Assembly (NCBI GenBank): GCA_049965815.1
Contig: JBMFVV010000021.1
Span: forward strand, 1 to 17,735
Reading direction: 5' to 3'
DNA: 17,735 nt
Origin: GCA-001856825 sp049965815
Lineage (GTDB): Archaea; Thermoplasmatota; Thermoplasmata; Thermoplasmatales; GCA-001856825
Both the position numbers and the translations under genes were made by a program. Under the pieces are notes generated by a model. That model was not told the DNA's origin and made no database searches. It saw nothing but the letters and a program-made list of their open reading frames with translations. Numbering within the stretch: position 1 is the first letter of the stretch; each line of letters starts with the position of its first letter. Shown piece after piece: positions 14,993 to 17,735 of the stretch.

Positions 14993-15077
14993 ACCTATAT
15001 CTAACAAATTATTGCTAAAAACACTTCCGAATGACATAATTGCCTTAAATCTGGCTTGCTAGCTTCGCTAAAGTAAT

Positions 15078-16016
15078 CTACTTTTTAGTTTTTGACGACT
15101 CATATATGGCTAAGGCTACTGGAGCCAGTTCCACCGTTTTATCTGCGACTTTCATTATGGGTACATCCCTGTAATACTTCCCTAGCTCACGATCCACTGA
15201 TTCCTTTAGTTCCCTGATCAGTGAACGATCGTTCTTCATGAGCCCCCCTCCCAGGAATATTGCTTCTGGATCGAATTCGTTTATGTAATTTGAAATGGCA
15301 ACTGATAGGTAATACACGGTCTCATCTATTAGCAGAGTGCAGAATGGATCCCCAAGTCTCCTGCCGCTGAAAATGTCCTCTGCGGAAAGTCTCTCGAGTG
15401 GAATAGACGACAGAAAAGGTGAATTTCTTATCTCACGCGAGTTCTCTGCCGCCCTTCTCGCAAGTGCTCTCCCCGATGCCAGGGATTCTATGCACCCTCT
15501 TCTTCCACAGCCACAGACAGGCCCATTTGCAAGGATAACAGCATGTCCCAGTTCCCCTGCATACCCGTTTCCTCCCCTGTAAACCTCATTGTTTATGAAT
15601 ATCCCGCCGCCGATACCGGTTCCAACCACTAAGTAAATGAAATTCCTGTACTTCTTCCCCCTGTCAAAGAGTTTTACGGAAATCGCCTGAGCGGTTGCAT
15701 CATTATCCACAAACACCTTGTGCTGGAAGGCCTCTTCGAGCTTGGCCTTTAGATTAACCACCCCCCATCCCATCAGATTGGGTGCAAAGAGTGATACGCC
15801 TTCCTTTGACAGTGGGGCAGGAAATATAACTCCTATATGGTCAAAATCATCAAACTGCTGGCCAATATGATGTATCTGATGGATTAGATCTGAAACCCCC
15901 CTAAGCTTCCTTGTCTTTGCCTCGACTCTCTTTTCTATATGCCCATTACTTGTAGCAAGTACTGCAGTTATTTTTGTTCCCCCGAAGTCGAATCCGAGAT
16001 ACTTCTCGTTGGCCAC
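15078..16016 (-). CDS. ROK-family sugar kinase
   Basis: Probably an ATP-dependent hexokinase or glucokinase. From the GTG at 16016 the protein has 312 residues. Visible motifs are the N-terminal phosphate loop FDFGGTKITAVLA, sugar-binding PNLMGW, the catalytic base D106 in VDNDATAQA, VVGTGIGGGIF, and the ROK zinc site with GELGH (H158) and CGCGRRGCIE (C168, C170, C175). There is no helix-turn-helix extension, so it is a kinase and not a repressor. A longer reading from TTG 16037 is possible; I prefer GTG because ATAAATTT lies about 24 nt upstream of it and the family's N-terminus follows at once. It lies upstream of the glucose operon. Whether it acts on glucose, another hexose or N-acetyl sugars is not decided by sequence. 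Confidence 0.85.
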   Translation of the reverse strand: MANEKYLGFDFGGTKITAVLATSNGHIEKRVEAKTRKLRGVSDLIHQIHHIGQQFDDFDHIGVIFPAPLSKEGVSLFAPNLMGWGVVNLKAKLEEAFQHKVFVDNDATAQAISVKLFDRGKKYRNFIYLVVGTGIGGGIFINNEVYRGGNGYAGELGHAVILANGPVCGCGRRGCIESLASGRALARRAAENSREIRNSPFLSSIPLERLSAEDIFSGRRLGDPFCTLLIDETVYYLSVAISNYINEFDPEAIFLGGGLMKNDRSLIRELKESVDRELGKYYRDVPIMKVADKTVELAPVALAIYESSKTKK

Positions 16017-16049
16017 CAGTGAGTAGGGAATTATCAAATTTATTCTTTC

Positions 16050-16886
16050 TTATACTATGAAGGACTCCCCCGGTTTTAGGATTGGGACCTTGAACTGGTC
16101 TCCCAATGCTTCTCGAAGGTCGTTCGGATTGGTTTCTATGGGTGGGAAGGTTCCGTAGTGCATTGGAATGACTATTTCTGACCCGATCNNNNNNNNNNNN
16201 NNNNNNNNNNNNNNNNNNNNNNNNNNNNNNNNNNNNNNNNNNNNNNNNNNNNNNNNNNNNNNNNNNNNNNNNNNNNNNNNNNNTGCTTCTCGAAGGTCGT
16301 TCGGATTGGTTTCTATGGGTGGGAAGGTTCCGTAGTGCATTGGAATGACTATTTCTGACCCGATCATTCTGGCAGCCATCGCCGCCTCTTTTGGTCCCAT
16401 CGTGAAGAAACCACCAGTGGGGAGAAGTGAAACTTTAGGTTTGTACATCTCCCCTATCAGTTTCATATCGCTGAATATGCCAGTATCTCCTGCATGGTAG
16501 ATCGTCACATTATCGCCTGTTATAACTGCTCCTGCGCAGTTCCCGCTGTGTATTGCCTGGACTAGCGCTACCTTGATCTTCCCAAAATTGACTTCATTCC
16601 CAATGTTCATTCCTATCAGGTTCTCCTCAGGAATACCTTCGTTAGCTCCAGGAAGAACATTCTCGAACATGGAGATCAGTTTAGCTCCCTTGTTCTTTGT
16701 TATTTCAAACGCGTCACCCATATGATCGTCGTGATTATGTGTCACTACCACATAGTCGATCCTCTTCAGGTTTTCAGGTTTAATAGGTGATTTTGGGTTA
16801 TTCCTTAGGAAAGGATCGACTAACACAACTGCATCCTTGAAATCTATCTGCCATGCTGCATGACCATACCATGTGAGTTTTACCAT
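16050..16886 (-). CDS. UPF0173 metal-dependent hydrolase (interrupted by a false gap)
   Basis: This is a metallo-beta-lactamase-fold hydrolase of the UPF0173 type. Metal ligands are visible: H9 near the N-terminus, THNHDDHMGD (H50, H52, D54, H55), H113 (AIHSGN) and the HAGDTG block (H131, D134). The assembled frame includes 95 N, but an identical 82-bp block lies on both sides of the N run. Collapsing the duplicate and the gap removes 177 bases (59 codons) without changing the frame and leaves a 219-residue protein, the usual family size. The start ATG 16886 is preceded by AGAGGAG at about 9 nt. The substrate is unknown. It lies between the MscS gene and the kinase gene on the same strand, probably with its own promoter (TTTTATT near 16921-16929). 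Confidence 0.85.
   Translation of the reverse strand: MVKLTWYGHAAWQIDFKDAVVLVDPFLRNNPKSPIKPENLKRIDYVVVTHNHDDHMGDAFEITKNKGAKLISMFENVLPGANEGIPEENLIGMNIGNEVNFGKIKVALVQAIHSGNCAGAVITGDNVTIYHAGDTGIFSDMKLIGEMYKPKVSLLPTGGFFTMGPKEAAMAARMIGSEIVIPMHYGTFPPIETNPNDLREAXXXXXXXXXXXXXXXXXXXXXXXXXXXXXXXXIGSEIVIPMHYGTFPPIETNPNDLREALGDQFKVPILKPGESFIV
16107..16188. repeat. Left copy of an exact 82-bp duplication at an assembly gap
   Basis: This block is identical to 16284-16365 and runs up to the first N. Both copies code for the same segment of the UPF0173 protein. It is best explained as an unmerged contig overlap, not a biological repeat. Confidence 0.9.
16189..16283. other. Assembly gap of 95 N
   Basis: The run of unknown bases has identical sequence on both flanks. 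Because the flanks overlap exactly, the true gap length is most likely zero. Confidence 0.95.
16284..16365. repeat. Right copy of the exact 82-bp duplication
   Basis: This block begins directly after the last N and matches 16107-16188 base for base. The sequence then continues into the unique part of the gene. Confidence 0.9.
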
Positions 16887-16957
16887 TTCTCTCTACTCCT
16901 CTGACCCATTATCAACGTTGAATAAAAGATTTTGTTAGCTGCTCTTTTAATCATTGT

Positions 16958-17735
16958 TCAGGAAGGAGAATTTAGCTTTCCTGACGCTAGCAGGCTCTCT
17001 AGGAACTTACCTCTTATTTCATCGTGATCTTTTCCGCTGACTGTGAGAATTATCTTTACAAGATATGAATCCTTTCCAATTTCCTCTACATTGCAATGGT
17101 ACTCAGTTATTTCCTTCATTTTTGAGACTATAGAATCCACATCCTTCTTGAAGTTGAAATAATCAATATTCTTCAGTATTTCTGTCCTGATCTGAACCCT
17201 GTTCCTTACAGGGTTCACTGTAGTTGCTCCCTGGATCACTATACTGTTCGGGAGTTTAAGGACAGTTCCGTCGTCTTCCAATATGGTGGTGAAATTCATT
17301 GAAATGTCATCTACTGTGCCTGACATTTTCCATCTGAATTCATCCCTTGAGAGAAACTTGGGAGGATAGGAGGGCAACATATAGGAGTATTGCCACGTAT
17401 TGAATTCGATGTAATCGCCTGGAGAGAACGGTTTGGACCATATAAGAAGTATTCCACTGAAGAAATTAGAAAGTATTTGCTGGGCAGCCAATCCAATAAT
17501 TGCCCCGGCAAAGGCACTCCCCAGAATGACGGAACTCAGATCCACACCGAGCAGATCCAGAATAACGAGGAGAATGATGAAATAACCTAAAATTGATGTC
17601 AGGAACACGAGGGGTCTCGCGTACTTCTTCTGTATCCTCCTTTCAAGGGTTATTGATAAGGCCCTGAGTATCAATCTCAGGATTATGTAAAGTATCAGGC
17701 CAAAAAGTGCAGCCTGTATGATATCTGTGTATTGC
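16958..17735 (-). CDS. MscS-type mechanosensitive channel (5' end outside the window)
   Basis: The reading frame is open to the right edge of the window, so the start is not seen; the TTG at 17674 is only an internal codon. The visible 258 residues show two or more hydrophobic helices, then the MscS pore helix and beta domain: VILGSAFAGAIIGLAAQQIL, LIWSKPFSPGDYIEF, GTVDDISMNFTTI and VLKLPNSIVIQGATTVNP. The C-terminal part is a mixed alpha/beta domain as in the family. It would sit in the cytoplasmic membrane and release solutes on hypo-osmotic shock. An insert of about 25 residues between the GDYIEF strand and GTVDDI (NTWQYSYMLPSYPPK and onward) is longer than the loop in short bacterial MscS. 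A 71-bp spacer separates it from the UPF0173 gene. Confidence 0.85.
   Translation of the reverse strand, partial: QYTDIIQAALFGLILYIILRLILRALSITLERRIQKKYARPLVFLTSILGYFIILLVILDLLGVDLSSVILGSAFAGAIIGLAAQQILSNFFSGILLIWSKPFSPGDYIEFNTWQYSYMLPSYPPKFLSRDEFRWKMSGTVDDISMNFTTILEDDGTVLKLPNSIVIQGATTVNPVRNRVQIRTEILKNIDYFNFKKDVDSIVSKMKEITEYHCNVEEIGKDSYLVKIILTVSGKDHDEIRGKFLESLLASGKLNSPS

Noticed and set aside
15078..16016. ROK protein as a transcriptional repressor of the glucose operon
   Set aside because: It lacks the N-terminal helix-turn-helix of NagC/Mlc-type ROK repressors and keeps the full set of kinase motifs.
16050..16886. Internal duplication in the UPF0173 protein as a real domain repeat
   Set aside because: The repeated block is exactly identical at the DNA level and ends precisely at the N run, which is the mark of an unmerged contig overlap.
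1..17735. CRISPR array or defence-system genes
   Set aside because: No regularly spaced direct repeats and no cas, restriction-modification or toxin-antitoxin gene could be recognised.

Overview
The window reads as a draft or metagenome-derived chromosome segment of an acidophilic, wall-less archaeon of the Thermoplasmata (Thermoplasma/Ferroplasma/Picrophilus-like). The evidence is a diphthamide Dph2, a tetraether lipid synthase (Tes) type radical SAM protein, an AbrB-PhoU regulator, a zinc-type glucose dehydrogenase next to a gluconate dehydratase (non-phosphorylative Entner-Doudoroff enzymes), archaeal tRNAs, and many start codons with a TATA-like box about 22-28 nt upstream and no Shine-Dalgarno, as expected for leaderless transcripts. 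A 95-N run at 16189-16283 shows that this is scaffolded draft sequence. I name the group by inference; no marker gene such as rRNA is present.

Region 1 (1-4590) is accessory. It holds the 3' end of an unidentified gene, a small hypothetical ORF, two decayed tandem copies of a membrane-anchored, Asn-Ser/Thr-rich surface protein gene, a DUF973-like membrane protein, an intact ISAzo13-type insertion sequence with 18-bp terminal inverted repeats, and an AT-rich orphan gene for a 111-residue protein. This block stops at a tRNA-Ala(CGC) gene.

Region 2 (4596-10920) is mostly core genome. On the minus strand an AbrB-PhoU regulator gene precedes a methylisocitrate lyase gene and tRNA-Ala. The tes-like gene is on the plus strand and converges on a dph2-purN pair in which the two genes overlap by 38 bp. 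A tRNA-Ser(UGA) gene and a DUF309-type gene follow on the plus strand.

Region 3 (10917-17735) is entirely minus strand. In transcription order it runs: MscS-type channel (5' end outside the window), UPF0173 metal-dependent hydrolase (interrupted by the false gap), ROK sugar kinase, gluconate dehydratase, cyclase-family hydrolase, glucose 1-dehydrogenase, MFS transporter. The last four are tightly packed (overlaps of a few bases or a 22-nt gap) and form a probable glucose-catabolism operon: glucose to gluconolactone (Gdh), gluconolactone to gluconate (no classical lactonase gene in the window; the cyclase-family protein is a candidate), gluconate to 2-keto-3-deoxygluconate (GnaD), with an uptake or efflux transporter. 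No KDG aldolase gene is in the window.

The points most worth following are the cyclase-family gene inside the glucose operon, the decaying surface-protein array, the IS end that abuts the orphan gene's stop codon, and the false assembly gap.
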